In this document: positions 9,757 to 19,967 of the stretch, one piece after another
How positions within the stretch are numbered: the stretch's first letter is position 1
How the letters are laid out: each line of letters begins with the position of its first letter
Origin: Methanobacterium sp.
GTDB taxonomy: Archaea; Methanobacteriota; Methanobacteria; Methanobacteriales; Methanobacteriaceae
Assembly: GCA_012838205.1 (NCBI GenBank)
Contig: DUPR01000049.1
Coordinates: 1-64,000 of the forward strand
Reading direction: 5' to 3'
DNA: 64,000 nucleotides
The notes under the pieces: model-generated
What the model saw: the letters and a program-made list of their open reading frames with translations, nothing else
Told to the model about the DNA's origin: nothing
Database searches by the model: none
Made by a program: the position numbers and the translations under genes

Positions 9757-10518
9757 ATGAATCTGGAACAATATCGTTACTTTTTAAAGGACTCCATAAG
9801 GAAAACTATAGATTTTTCTAAAACAGACCAGAGCAAGGGGATAAAAGCGCCTCCAATTGAGAAACCTTATTCAGCGAAATCTAACCGGATTGAACTTATC
9901 ACTGCTGATTGGAAAAAAATTTTTAACACTAGTCTTTCAGAAGCCATTAAAAACAGAGAAAGTCGTAGGAATTATAATCAAAACCCCCTAACTCTCATAG
10001 AATTGTCATTTCTATTATGGGCAACTCAGGGAATCCGCATGTATGCTGGAAATTATGCTTTCCGCAATGTCCCCTCAGCTGGTTGTCGCCACGCCCTTGA
10101 AACATACTTAGCGGTTTTTAATGTTGAAACTGATGAATCCGGGGAAAAAATCGAACCCGGAATATATCGTTATCTTCCATTGACTCATGAACTGCTCTTT
10201 GAATTTTCGGAAGAAAATCTTAATGAAAAGATGATTAAAGGAACTTTCGGGCAGATATTTGCAGGAAAATCCGCAGTAACCTTCATATGGAGTGCTATTC
10301 CCTACCGGATGGAATGGCGCTATGGTTTAGATTCTCATAAAGTTATAGCCATGGATGCCGGACATGTGGGTCAGAATTTGTATCTGGCTTGTGAAGCTAT
10401 TGGAGCTGGTACTTGTGCCATAGGGGCCTATGACCAGGAATACTTGGATGACTTGCTCCGTTTAGATGGTAAAGATGAATTTACTATTTATTTAGCCCCT
10501 GTTGGAAAAATTGATTGA
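9757..10518 (+). CDS. SagB/ThcOx-type nitroreductase-family oxidoreductase
   Basis: A 253 aa flavoprotein of the nitroreductase fold. Family marks include a long lead, IKNRESRRNY (FMN phosphate contact), LSFLLWATQGI, VPSAGCRHALETYL, and DAGHVGQNLYLACEAIGAGTCAIGAY. These match the SagB/ThcOx branch, which in bacteria oxidises azolines in ribosomal peptides but in methanogens occurs alone, without a YcaO partner. The frame is open further upstream, but GGTG before the ATG at 9757 and the family's usual N-terminus fix the start. FMN-dependent; substrate unknown. Confidence 0.87.
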   Translation: MNLEQYRYFLKDSIRKTIDFSKTDQSKGIKAPPIEKPYSAKSNRIELITADWKKIFNTSLSEAIKNRESRRNYNQNPLTLIELSFLLWATQGIRMYAGNYAFRNVPSAGCRHALETYLAVFNVETDESGEKIEPGIYRYLPLTHELLFEFSEENLNEKMIKGTFGQIFAGKSAVTFIWSAIPYRMEWRYGLDSHKVIAMDAGHVGQNLYLACEAIGAGTCAIGAYDQEYLDDLLRLDGKDEFTIYLAPVGKID

Positions 10519-10566
10519 TATACAATCAGTGATAAAAAATGTTTCAATTTAACGAGGAAATCTATT

Positions 10567-11131
10567 ATGAAGAAAGTTCTAATATTGTGCGCCAGTCCCC
10601 GTAAAGAAAGTAACACAATGCAGGTTTTGGAGGAATGTGCAAAAACTATAGAAGAAAACGTATTGAAACTGAAATAATATCCATAAGGCAAATGGAAATC
10701 CGTTCTTACATTGCTTGTGGAAAATGCTCAGAAATATATGAATGTGCTCTGAATGATGGTGTAAACGAGATTATTGAAAAGATAAAAGGTTCAGGTGGCT
10801 TCATTGTTGGATCCCCAGTTTACTTTGGAACTGCACGCGGAGATTTAATGTCCGCACTGCAAAGGATTGGAATGTTTAGTCGGTCCTCAGGAAACTTCTT
10901 ATCTTGGGAAGTGGGAGGCCCCATTGCTGTAGCCCGTAGAGGTGGACACACAGCTACCTTACAGGAAATGCTAATGTTCTTCTTCATTAACGATATGATA
11001 GTCCCTGGAAGTACCTAATGGAACATGGTCTTCGGACATCAATCGGACAAGTGGAAGAAAACACAGATGGTATGGAAACCATCCGTAGATTTGGATACAA
11101 CATTGCTAAACTCATAAAAAAGATAAACTAG
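10567..11131 (+). pseudogene. Broken flavodoxin-family NADPH-dependent FMN reductase gene
   Basis: The joined frames read as an iron-sulfur flavoprotein/FMN reductase: MKKVLILCASPRKESNT, then IACGKCSEIYEC, GSPVYFGTARGDL, IAVARRGGHTAT, IVPGST, WNMVFGH, and a C-terminus with FGYNIAKLIKKIN. Three lesions interrupt it. A one-base loss at about 10660 shifts the frame (early TAA at 10675). An in-frame TAA at 11016 stands where this family has Tyr in GSxYWN. A second one-base shift at about 11040 precedes the last 30 residues. None lies in a long homopolymer, so true decay is more likely than read error. It follows the nitroreductase gene and would have been a flavin partner. Confidence 0.85.
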
Positions 11132-11212
11132 CGGATAATAAAGTTAGTGCCTTAGAACTGATATGTTAAGGTAATAATAGAAAAGAAGAATAAATTAGGA
11201 AGAAAAGGTAAA

Positions 11213-11953
11213 ATGGCAGAACAGGCACTTTACCGCAAATATGCCCTTTATTACGACCTTATCTACCAGTGGATGGATTATCCTGGTGAATCAGAATTCA
11301 TTTTAATGGTTGTAAAACGATACAAAAAATCGGAAGGAATGGATCTTCTGGATGTGGCTTGTGGGACCGGGGGACATACCCAATATCTTCAAAATTATTT
11401 CAATATATTGGGATTGGATATAAACCCTGAAATGCTGGAGATTGCCCGAAAAAAAGTTCCTAAAATGGAATTCATTCAGGGAGATATGAGGAAAATTGAT
11501 CTTCAACAGAGGTTTGACACTATTATCTGCCTTTTCTCGGCTATAAACTATCACAACACTTTGGATGAACTTAAAAAAACGTTCAAACGATTTTATGGTC
11601 ATTTAAAACATGGAGGGGTTCTTATATTTGATCTGGGATTTTGTACTGAGAACTGGGAAGAAGGCCGGGTGTTTGTTGACGCAGTGGTTGAGGGAGATCT
11701 GCAACTGGCCCGGATATCACAAAGTCGCCTATATAATGGAGTTTTCGATGCTAATTTCTTATTTCTGATTAAAGAAGATGGTAAAATAGATTTTGAGATT
11801 GATAAACATCAAATTGGAGTTTTTTCCACACATGATGTTCAAAAAACTTTGGAAAATCTGGGTTTCAAGTGTCTGGTCTACGGTGGCTACCAAGAACAGT
11901 CATGGGATGAAGATGCTAATGAAAGACCAGTTTTTGTCTGTTTTAAACCATAA
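11213..11953 (+). CDS. Class I SAM-dependent methyltransferase
   Basis: A 246 aa protein with the Rossmann methyltransferase signature: motif I LLDVACGTGGHT (about residues 44-55), acidic LGLDINPEML, motif post-I FIQGDMRKIDL, and motif IV FDTIICLFSAINY. The C-terminal half is beta-rich as in small-molecule methyltransferases. It starts at an ATG after an A/G-rich leader (GGAAGAAAAGGTAAA). Located after the broken FMN reductase gene. The acceptor is unknown. Confidence 0.88.
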   Translation: MAEQALYRKYALYYDLIYQWMDYPGESEFILMVVKRYKKSEGMDLLDVACGTGGHTQYLQNYFNILGLDINPEMLEIARKKVPKMEFIQGDMRKIDLQQRFDTIICLFSAINYHNTLDELKKTFKRFYGHLKHGGVLIFDLGFCTENWEEGRVFVDAVVEGDLQLARISQSRLYNGVFDANFLFLIKEDGKIDFEIDKHQIGVFSTHDVQKTLENLGFKCLVYGGYQEQSWDEDANERPVFVCFKP

Positions 11954-12059
11954 ATTCGTGATTAAGGTTGATAAGTCTGTGAAATTATACCATTATTAAT
12001 AGATGTTCTATTAAATCCTTGATAGGATATAACATTAATGAAATAGGAGGAATCAAATT

Positions 12060-12386
12060 ATGAAGATTGCCGTTGCAACATCCGACCAGATCAATGCAGA
12101 TCACTTTGGTAGAGCTAAAGGATTTGCCATATACCAGTGGGATGGGAATGATCCAGAATTTATCAAATACATTAAAACTAACATCGACCCTGAAGAAAAA
12201 CACCAATGGCAGAAGGGACTCAGTTTGCTGGAGGACTGTGAAATCATAATCGCAGCTCAAGCTGGGATGAAAGCCAAATATGGGATAAAAAAAGCGAATT
12301 TGAAGCTGGTTGAGGAAGAAGGTACTGTGGAGGAAGTTCTGAAACGTTTCATAGATCATGAAAGATTCATGAGTAAACCCATCTAA
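12060..12386 (+). CDS. NifX/NifB-like iron-molybdenum cofactor-binding domain protein
   Basis: A 108 aa single-domain protein of the dinitrogenase FeMo-cofactor family: MKIAVATSD at the start, DHFGRAKGFAIYQ (conserved His near the cluster site), and CEIIIAAQAGMKAKYG. Stand-alone members are common in methanogens without nitrogenase and may carry Fe-S or Mo-Fe clusters. GGAGGAATCAAATT before the ATG is a clear ribosome site. No nif genes are nearby, so involvement in nitrogen fixation is not implied. Confidence 0.88.
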   Translation: MKIAVATSDQINADHFGRAKGFAIYQWDGNDPEFIKYIKTNIDPEEKHQWQKGLSLLEDCEIIIAAQAGMKAKYGIKKANLKLVEEEGTVEEVLKRFIDHERFMSKPI

Positions 12387-13282
<896 letters not shown>

Positions 13283-13294
13283 TCTGGGAGACAG

Positions 13295-13972
13295 ATGATT
13301 ATCTGGGAATATGTGGTTCTCCTGGTGATCATAGGGCTTATTACCTACGCAAAAAAAGCCCTGGATCTCTTGGGATCCATTTTTATGATCATAATGGGTG
13401 TGATCATCATATTTGTTGCCGGTGTTAACTGGCTTTTTTTAATTTTCTTATTTTTAATTCTGGGAGTAGGATTCACCAGATACAAAAACGATTACAAAAA
13501 AGAGATTGGAGTATACGAAGGAACTAGAACCCTAAAAAATGTAGTATCGAATGGAATTGTGGCATTTGTAATGGCTGCTTTTGGTAATTACGCAGGATTT
13601 ATAGGTTCCATAGCCACCGCTACCGCTGACACTATGGCCAGCGAAGTGGGAGTGATCACAACTCCAAGACTCATAACCAACTTTAAAAGAGTTCCTCCAG
13701 GTACAGATGGGGGAATTTCAGTTGTTGGAACCATAGCTGGAATTCTTGGAGCAGGGTTAATTGGTTTGGCTGCCTATATGCTGGGAGTGTATCCTGATCT
13801 TGCAAAAACACTAGCAATTGCATTAGTAGCTGGATCTGTTGGTTGTTTTGTGGATAGTATACTGGGAGCCATGTTAGAGATTAAAGGGTATCTTAATAAT
13901 GAACATGTGAATCTTCTTGCTACCCTAACTGGGGCTTTACTGGGCAATGTAATGGTATGGTTGTTATGGTGA
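13295..13972 (+). CDS. DUF92 / TIGR00297 family membrane protein
   Basis: A 225 aa protein with about six membrane helices. Signature motifs of DUF92 are visible: ATATADTMASEVG, ISVVGTIAGILGA, and SVGCFVDSILGAMLE. The family includes plant VTE6 phytyl-phosphate kinase and is related to CTP-dependent polyprenol kinases, so an isoprenoid-phosphate kinase role is possible in this ether-lipid-making archaeon; that is inference. It starts 12 bases after rps3ae and stops four bases before apgM, so the genes are co-transcribed. Confidence 0.88.
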   Translation: MIIWEYVVLLVIIGLITYAKKALDLLGSIFMIIMGVIIIFVAGVNWLFLIFLFLILGVGFTRYKNDYKKEIGVYEGTRTLKNVVSNGIVAFVMAAFGNYAGFIGSIATATADTMASEVGVITTPRLITNFKRVPPGTDGGISVVGTIAGILGAGLIGLAAYMLGVYPDLAKTLAIALVAGSVGCFVDSILGAMLEIKGYLNNEHVNLLATLTGALLGNVMVWLLW

Positions 13973-13976
13973 TAAA

Positions 13977-15203
13977 ATGAAGGGAATCATAATGATAATT
14001 GATGGGATGGGAGATCGTCCTCTTGAAGAATTAGGGAATAAAACCCCTTTAGAAGCAGCAAAAACACCTAACATGGATTTAATGGCCAAATTAGGAGTTA
14101 ATGGAATTATGGATCCAATAAAACCAGGTATACGTGCAGGAAGTGATACAGCTCACCTATCAATACTCGGCTATGATCCCTACACTGTTTACACTGGTAG
14201 AGGGCCTTTTGAAGCTGCTGGAGTTGGAATAGATGTAATGCCTGGAGATATTGCATTTAGATGTAATTTTTCAACTGCCAATGAAGCAGGAATAATCACT
14301 GACCGGAGAGCTGGAAGGGTAAGAGATGGTACTGATGAGTTAGCAAATGTTCTTAATTCAATGAAACTTGATGAAAATGTTGAAGTTATATTTAAAGAAT
14401 CTACAGGTCACAGGGCAGTTTTAGTATTAAGGGGAGAAAATTTATCAGATCAAGTTTCTGATGCTGATCCCAAACATGATGGAGAGAAATTTCTAAAAAT
14501 TTTTGGTTTGGATGGTTCTCCTGAAGCCGATGCAACTGCTGCAATTTTAAACAAAATTGTTGAAAAATCTTACGAACTTTTAAAAGACCATCCCGTGAAC
14601 ATAAAACGTGTTGAAAATGGAGAAAACCCTGCAAATATCATATTACCCAGAGGTGCTGGCGCAGTTCCTGAAGCAGAACCTTTTAATGATAAATATGGTC
14701 TTAAATCAGCGTGTATTGCTGAAACTGGACTTATTCAGGGGATTGGGAAAATAGCAGGCATGGATATCATCGAGGTAGAAGGAGCAACTGGTGGAGTTGA
14801 CACCAACTTAGATAACATTGCCAATAGTATTATAAAAACTGCTTCACTTCATTATGATTTTATCCTTATTAACATAGATGGGGCAGATGAAGCTGGACAT
14901 GATGGGAATTTAAATGAGAAATTAGAATTTATAGAAAAGGTAGATGAAGTTGTAGGTAGAATAATGGAAATTAAAGATGTTTATTTCATTCTAACTGCTG
15001 ATCATTCCACCCCAATTTCCATAATGGACCACACCGGAGATCCGGTTCCACTGGTGATTAATGGCCCCAATCTAAGAGTAGACCATGTGAACAAATTCAA
15101 TGAGAGAACAACTGCAAGTGGTGGACTTTGCAGAATAAGAGGTAGTGATATTATGAACATACTGATGGACCTTATGAATCGTTCTTCGAAATTTGGGGCT
15201 TAG
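13977..15203 (+). CDS. apgM: 2,3-bisphosphoglycerate-independent phosphoglycerate mutase, archaeal type
   Basis: A 408 aa alkaline-phosphatase-superfamily enzyme that interconverts 2- and 3-phosphoglycerate. Metal-binding and catalytic motifs: IIDGMGDRP at the N-terminus, [15 protein letters not shown] with the phospho-acceptor Ser, [13 protein letters not shown], and LTADHSTP. The length and order fit the archaeal aPGM class, not the 510 aa bacterial iPGM. It functions in gluconeogenesis, the main direction in methanogens. Three bases separate it from glmM. Confidence 0.95.
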   Translation: MKGIIMIIDGMGDRPLEELGNKTPLEAAKTPNMDLMAKLGVNGIMDPIKPGIRAGSDTAHLSILGYDPYTVYTGRGPFEAAGVGIDVMPGDIAFRCNFSTANEAGIITDRRAGRVRDGTDELANVLNSMKLDENVEVIFKESTGHRAVLVLRGENLSDQVSDADPKHDGEKFLKIFGLDGSPEADATAAILNKIVEKSYELLKDHPVNIKRVENGENPANIILPRGAGAVPEAEPFNDKYGLKSACIAETGLIQGIGKIAGMDIIEVEGATGGVDTNLDNIANSIIKTASLHYDFILINIDGADEAGHDGNLNEKLEFIEKVDEVVGRIMEIKDVYFILTADHSTPISIMDHTGDPVPLVINGPNLRVDHVNKFNERTTASGGLCRIRGSDIMNILMDLMNRSSKFGA

Positions 15204-15206
15204 ATT

Positions 15207-16559
15207 ATGGAAACTGAAATTCCTAAACTCTTCGGCACCTCTGGCATAAGGGGGAAAGTAGGGGATGAAATAACCCCAGAACTTGCTTTAAATGTTGGAA
15301 AAGCAATTTCAACCTATTTAGGTGAAGGAAATAATGTAGTAATAGGATATGACACCCGAACTTCTAACCAGATGCTAGAAAGAGCTGTCAGTTCCGGTAT
15401 CTTACAAGGCGGTTGTAATGTTTTGACTTTGGGAATGGTTCCCACACCAGTGGTTGGGTATGCTACCATGAAGCTGGGGGCCAATGCTGGAGTAATGATT
15501 ACTGCCTCCCACAACCAATCCCCAGATAATGGGATTAAACTATGGAATCCAGATGGTATGGCTTATCTTCAGAAGCAAGAAAGGATAATCGAAAAAATAA
15601 TACACCAAAAGAATTTTATTAATGTTTCTTGGCAAGATATTGGAAAAATTGAAGATATTAGTTACGTTATTAATGATTATATCAAAGATATTCTCAACTT
15701 ATTGAATCTCCAAACCGATCTTAAAGTTGTTGTTGATTGTGCCAACGGTGCTGCTAGTTATCTTTCACCTTTAATCCTTAGAAAAGCTGGTTGTCAAGTA
15801 GTGAGTTTAAATGCTCAACCTGATGGTTTTTTCCCTGGGAGGAAGCCAGAACCCTCTGCTGCTAATTTGCAAGAATTGATGAATGTGGTGAAGGCCGTGG
15901 GAGCTGATTTAGGAATAGCGCATGATGGTGATGCAGACAGAATGGTAGCAGTAGATGAAAAAGGAGAAATGGCCGATTTTGATAAATTATTAGCCCTAAT
16001 ATCAGGAAATATCGGTGGATGCGTAGTTACTACTGTAGATGCCTCAGTATGTGTTGATAATGCCATGGAAAAAGTTGGAGGCAGTGTAGAAAGAACCAAA
16101 GTGGGTGATGTCCATGTTGCAGAGATGATTCACAAAATAAATGCCACATTTGGAGGTGAACCATCAGGAACATGGATACATCCCGAGTTTTGTATGTGTC
16201 CAGACGGTATTTTATCTGCATTAAGAGTAATTGAACTGGTTCAGAGTAAAGGACCTCTATCAAAACTTTTAGACGAGATTCCAAGTTACCCTACTATTAG
16301 AGATAAAATTGATTGTCATAACGATCAAAAAGAAATCATAATGAAAAAGGCAGAATCTGAACTATCTCTAATCTTCGATGATGTGATGGACATTAACCTT
16401 AAAGATGGGGTTAGAATATCTTTTGCTGATGGTAGTTGGGTTCTTGTAAGGCCATCTGGTACTGAATCGTTTATTAGAATTACTTTAGAGGGGAAAACGG
16501 AAGAAAAAGCTAGAATGATACATGAGAAGTCTGCAAGGTTCATTAAAAAATTACTGTAA
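15207..16559 (+). CDS. glmM: Phosphoglucosamine mutase
   Basis: A 450 aa alpha-D-phosphohexomutase. The N-terminal LFGTSGIRGKVG, the phosphoserine loop TASHNQSPDNG (S101), the metal loop HDGDADRM, the sugar loop GEPSGTW, and the phosphate loop RPSGTESFIRIT are all intact and in order. It converts glucosamine-6-phosphate to glucosamine-1-phosphate for UDP-GlcNAc synthesis; archaeal members may also accept glucose or mannose phosphates. The glmU-like gene 75 bases downstream catalyses the next steps. Confidence 0.94.
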   Translation: METEIPKLFGTSGIRGKVGDEITPELALNVGKAISTYLGEGNNVVIGYDTRTSNQMLERAVSSGILQGGCNVLTLGMVPTPVVGYATMKLGANAGVMITASHNQSPDNGIKLWNPDGMAYLQKQERIIEKIIHQKNFINVSWQDIGKIEDISYVINDYIKDILNLLNLQTDLKVVVDCANGAASYLSPLILRKAGCQVVSLNAQPDGFFPGRKPEPSAANLQELMNVVKAVGADLGIAHDGDADRMVAVDEKGEMADFDKLLALISGNIGGCVVTTVDASVCVDNAMEKVGGSVERTKVGDVHVAEMIHKINATFGGEPSGTWIHPEFCMCPDGILSALRVIELVQSKGPLSKLLDEIPSYPTIRDKIDCHNDQKEIIMKKAESELSLIFDDVMDINLKDGVRISFADGSWVLVRPSGTESFIRITLEGKTEEKARMIHEKSARFIKKLL

Positions 16560-16634
16560 AACCTAAATTTTTTATCTGATCAATATATAATTATAATTGA
16601 ATTAAGTGGGTTAGAAATTAATAGAGGAAGTCAT

Positions 16635-17915
16635 ATGAGAGCTGTGATACTTACTGCCGGTGAAGGGACTAGAATGAGACCCTTGACACTCACCAGACCA
16701 AAAACAATGCTCCCCGTGGGTGGAAAACCTCTCTTAGAATATAATGTGGAGGCATTAAGGGATGCAGGTATAAAAAACATCACCATGGTAGTTGGTTACC
16801 AAAAAGAATCTGTTGAAGAGCATTTTAAAAATGGAAGTGACTTTGGAGTAAATATTGACTACGTCACTCAAGAAGAACGTTTGGGAACTGCACACGCCAT
16901 TGGACAAGTTGCAGATACTATGAATAAAGATGATGAAGCAATCATAGTGACTAATGGAGATATAATATTAGAAAACAAACTAATAAAAAATTTAATTAAT
17001 CGATATAATGAATCTCAAGCCCAATCAATCCTAGTACTCACAAAAGTGGATGATCCTTCCTCATTTGGTGTTGTTAAACTGGAAGGAGACTATATTAAAG
17101 ACATAATTGAAAAACCCCCCATTGAAGATGCTCCCAGTGACCTTATCAACGCTGGCATATACCTTTTTGACCGTAACATATTCCAAGCCATAAAAAAGAC
17201 TGAAAAATCTGAACGAGGAGAATTTGAAATAACAGATTCTCTCAAAATCCAGATAAGTCAGGGCAAAAAAGTTTTAGGTCTAATTTCCCATGATAAATGG
17301 ATTGATGTTGGAAGACCTTGGGAATTTTTGGAATTAAATGAACATTATCTGGAAGTCTCAGAATCCATAATTGAAGGAGAAATTGAAGAGGGAGTTACTA
17401 TTCATGGACCGATCATACTGAAAAAAGGCAGCATCATTCGTTCAGGCACCTATATTATGGGTCCTGTTTATATTGGAGCCAACTGTGATGTTGGGCCCAA
17501 CACATTCTTGCGTAGGCATACCTCCATTGGCGATGGAGTAAATGTAGGCAATGCTGTTGAAATTAAAAACTCTATAATCATGGATGGAACTAATGTAAAT
17601 CACCTATCGTACGTTGGTGACTCCATTATTGGGGCTAATTGTAACATTGCTGCCGGTACAAATATTGCCAACTTGCGTTTCGACGATGAGGGTATTAAAG
17701 TTACAGTTAAAGGTAAAAGAATTGACAGTGGACGACGTAAAATGGGAGTTATATTTGCGGATGGAGTTAAAACTGGCATCAATTCCAGTTTCAATCCAGG
17801 AGTTACTGTTGGTTTAAATTCATCAATAGGCTCTGGTGCCATAATTTACCGAGACATACCCAATAATAAAGTTGTTATACATCATCAAACCCAGGAAATA
17901 AAAGAAAAAAAATGA
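16635..17915 (+). CDS. Bifunctional sugar-1-phosphate nucleotidylyltransferase/acetyltransferase (GlmU-like)
   Basis: A 426 aa two-domain protein. Residues 1-235 are a nucleotidyltransferase with GEGTRMRPLTLTRPKTMLPV and IVTNGDIIL. From about residue 240 a left-handed beta-helix of hexapeptide repeats (GPVYIGANCDVGPN, IGANCNIAAGTN) forms the acetyltransferase half. This matches the archaeal bifunctional enzyme that acetylates glucosamine-1-phosphate and couples it to UTP. Its place after glmM supports UDP-GlcNAc formation; glucose-1-phosphate thymidylyltransferase activity is the alternative known in this family. Confidence 0.92.
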   Translation: MRAVILTAGEGTRMRPLTLTRPKTMLPVGGKPLLEYNVEALRDAGIKNITMVVGYQKESVEEHFKNGSDFGVNIDYVTQEERLGTAHAIGQVADTMNKDDEAIIVTNGDIILENKLIKNLINRYNESQAQSILVLTKVDDPSSFGVVKLEGDYIKDIIEKPPIEDAPSDLINAGIYLFDRNIFQAIKKTEKSERGEFEITDSLKIQISQGKKVLGLISHDKWIDVGRPWEFLELNEHYLEVSESIIEGEIEEGVTIHGPIILKKGSIIRSGTYIMGPVYIGANCDVGPNTFLRRHTSIGDGVNVGNAVEIKNSIIMDGTNVNHLSYVGDSIIGANCNIAAGTNIANLRFDDEGIKVTVKGKRIDSGRRKMGVIFADGVKTGINSSFNPGVTVGLNSSIGSGAIIYRDIPNNKVVIHHQTQEIKEKK

Positions 17916-18051
17916 TTCACCTAAAATAATGGTTTTAAGAAATTTTTCTTAATTTATTTCTGTTATTTTTATTTTAGAAGGTTTTTAATGGTTTTATATA
18001 AATTGTTTTCCTTATGAAATGTTTTTATGATTAGAAAACATAAATTTGGAT

Positions 18052-18546
18052 ATGATAGATCGTACTGTTACAATTTTTCCCGGAGCCCACATTATCGGCA
18101 AGGTTTTTATGGGTCATAAATCCTCAGTATGGTATAATGCTGTGATTAGGGGAGATATTGAAACCATAACAATTGGAAATTATTCTAATGTCCAAGATAA
18201 CTGTGTTTTACACTCTTCACAAGGTTTTCCGCTTGAATTAGGAAATTATGTTTCTGTGGGGCACTCCGCAGTACTTCATGGTTGTAAAGTTGAGGATAAC
18301 TGTGTTGTTGGTATGAATGCAACAGTTCTTAATGGCAGTCACATCAAGAAAAATAGTATTGTTGCTGCGGGTGCTGTGGTAACTGAAGGAAAGATCTTCC
18401 CAGAATCTAGCTTGATAATGGGTGTGCCTGCTAGAGTAGTGCGAGAACTCGAAAACAGTGAATTTCAGAAGATCAAAGATAATGCTTTACGTTATTCGAA
18501 ACTTGCAATTAAAACAAGGATTGAGGATAAAAATAAGTCTAAATGA
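18052..18546 (+). CDS. Gamma-type carbonic anhydrase family protein
   Basis: About 164 aa, almost wholly left-handed beta-helix. Zinc-ligand histidines are seen in DNCVLHSSQG and GHSAVLHGCKV, and AVIRGD, the usual first turn, is present. A TTG at 18046 would add two residues. Related proteins (YrdA, PaaY, Cam) include true carbonic anhydrases and acyltransferase-like members; the acidic loop with the Cam proton shuttle is not present, so activity is uncertain. The stop overlaps the extended frame of hisC, indicating co-transcription. Confidence 0.9.
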   Translation: MIDRTVTIFPGAHIIGKVFMGHKSSVWYNAVIRGDIETITIGNYSNVQDNCVLHSSQGFPLELGNYVSVGHSAVLHGCKVEDNCVVGMNATVLNGSHIKKNSIVAAGAVVTEGKIFPESSLIMGVPARVVRELENSEFQKIKDNALRYSKLAIKTRIEDKNKSK

Positions 18547-18581
18547 ATGGATTTGAATATTATCAAAGAAGGATTGATTTA

Positions 18582-19682
18582 ATGGTAAAAATAAAAAAAA
18601 CAGTAATGGAACTTGATCCATATGTCCCCGGAAGATCAAATGATGATTTGGCTCGTGCTTATGGTCTGGATCCTGCCAATATAATCAGAATGGGTTCCAA
18701 TGAAAACCCTCTTGGTCCGTCACCCCATGCTATTAAAACCCTCGAAAAAAGTCTTCATTTGATAAATACTTATCCTGAATCTAATATTGATGATTTAAAA
18801 AATAAAATAGCATCGTATTCCGGTGTAAACCCTGAACAAATTATTGTTGGAGGAGATGGTGCCGATGAAATCCTTGATGTTCTGGCTAAGACCTTGATTG
18901 AACCTGGTGATGAATACATTGTACATTCACCCACCTACATGTACTATGAATTTACATTCAGCATATACGGAGCTACCCCAATTTATGCTAGATGGAATGT
19001 TGAAAAAAACTGTTTAGATGTTAAATCTGTATTAAAAGCCATATCTACAAAGACAAAAGTAATTTTTTTGTGCACGCCTAACAATCCAACTGGTGGATTA
19101 ATTGAACAAAAAGATATTAGAACCATTCTTGAAAGTACTGATGCTCTGGTAGTTGTAGACGAAGCATACTGGGAGTTTTCAGGTAAAAACAATGTAAACC
19201 TTCTAGAGGAGTATGATAATCTTTTTATACTTAGAACTTTTTCTAAGGTAATGGGACTTGCTGGTATGAGGATCGGTTATGGGATAGGTCAAGAAAAATT
19301 CATAGAATACATGCACCGAGTTAAACCTGTTTTCAGCCTTATAAAACTATCTCATATAGCAGCATCAGCCACTTTAGATGATCCAGACTACCTTAAAGAG
19401 TCCACCGAATTATCTATTGAAAGTCGAGAATTTTTATATAATGAAATGTTGAAATTTCCTGAATTGAAAGTTTTTAAGTCATTTGCCAATTATATATTAG
19501 TTAACGTTCTCAATACTGGAATGAATTCCAAACAAATCACTGAAAAACTAATGCAAAATGGTATAATTGTTAGAGATTGTAGTTCTTTCCGCGGATTAGA
19601 TGATTACTGGATTAGAGTAAGTGTCGCAACGATAAAAGAAGATGAGAAGTTTATTAACATCTTGCAAAGCATATTAGAATGA
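18582..19682 (+). CDS. hisC: Histidinol-phosphate aminotransferase
   Basis: About 366 aa fold-type I PLP enzyme. Motifs: MGSNENPLGPSP, GGDGADEILDVLA, CTPNNPTGG, VVDEAYWEF, and FSKVMGLAGMRIGYG with the Schiff-base Lys. It transaminates imidazole-acetol phosphate with glutamate in histidine synthesis. The frame is open to an ATG at 18543 that overlaps the previous stop, but AAGGA seven bases before the ATG at 18582 and the MVKIKKTV beginning fit the family better. Confidence 0.93.
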   Translation: MVKIKKTVMELDPYVPGRSNDDLARAYGLDPANIIRMGSNENPLGPSPHAIKTLEKSLHLINTYPESNIDDLKNKIASYSGVNPEQIIVGGDGADEILDVLAKTLIEPGDEYIVHSPTYMYYEFTFSIYGATPIYARWNVEKNCLDVKSVLKAISTKTKVIFLCTPNNPTGGLIEQKDIRTILESTDALVVVDEAYWEFSGKNNVNLLEEYDNLFILRTFSKVMGLAGMRIGYGIGQEKFIEYMHRVKPVFSLIKLSHIAASATLDDPDYLKESTELSIESREFLYNEMLKFPELKVFKSFANYILVNVLNTGMNSKQITEKLMQNGIIVRDCSSFRGLDDYWIRVSVATIKEDEKFINILQSILE

Positions 19683-19967
19683 TAAAATGGTGTGAAATCC
19701 CTACAAGTAGATGATATCACCGTAAAAACAAACCCATTTTCAGAAATTTTAAGATTCAAACTGCTGAATTTGATGGGGAAATAATTCAAGTAAATATGAA
19801 AAGTGGAACTTTGTTTCCATGAATCTATAAATAAAATAGAAGAAGATTAAATTATCTGTGAATTTATCTTACAAATTCGTACCATCGTAAACATTTACTA
19901 TTCAAATATTGTTCATATCCTACTCAATTTATCTAATCATCAAATCGGAGGGTGTTAAATACCAATC

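Noticed and set aside
19692..19784. 31-codon GTG frame after hisC
   Set aside because: No ribosome site or similarity; likely chance.
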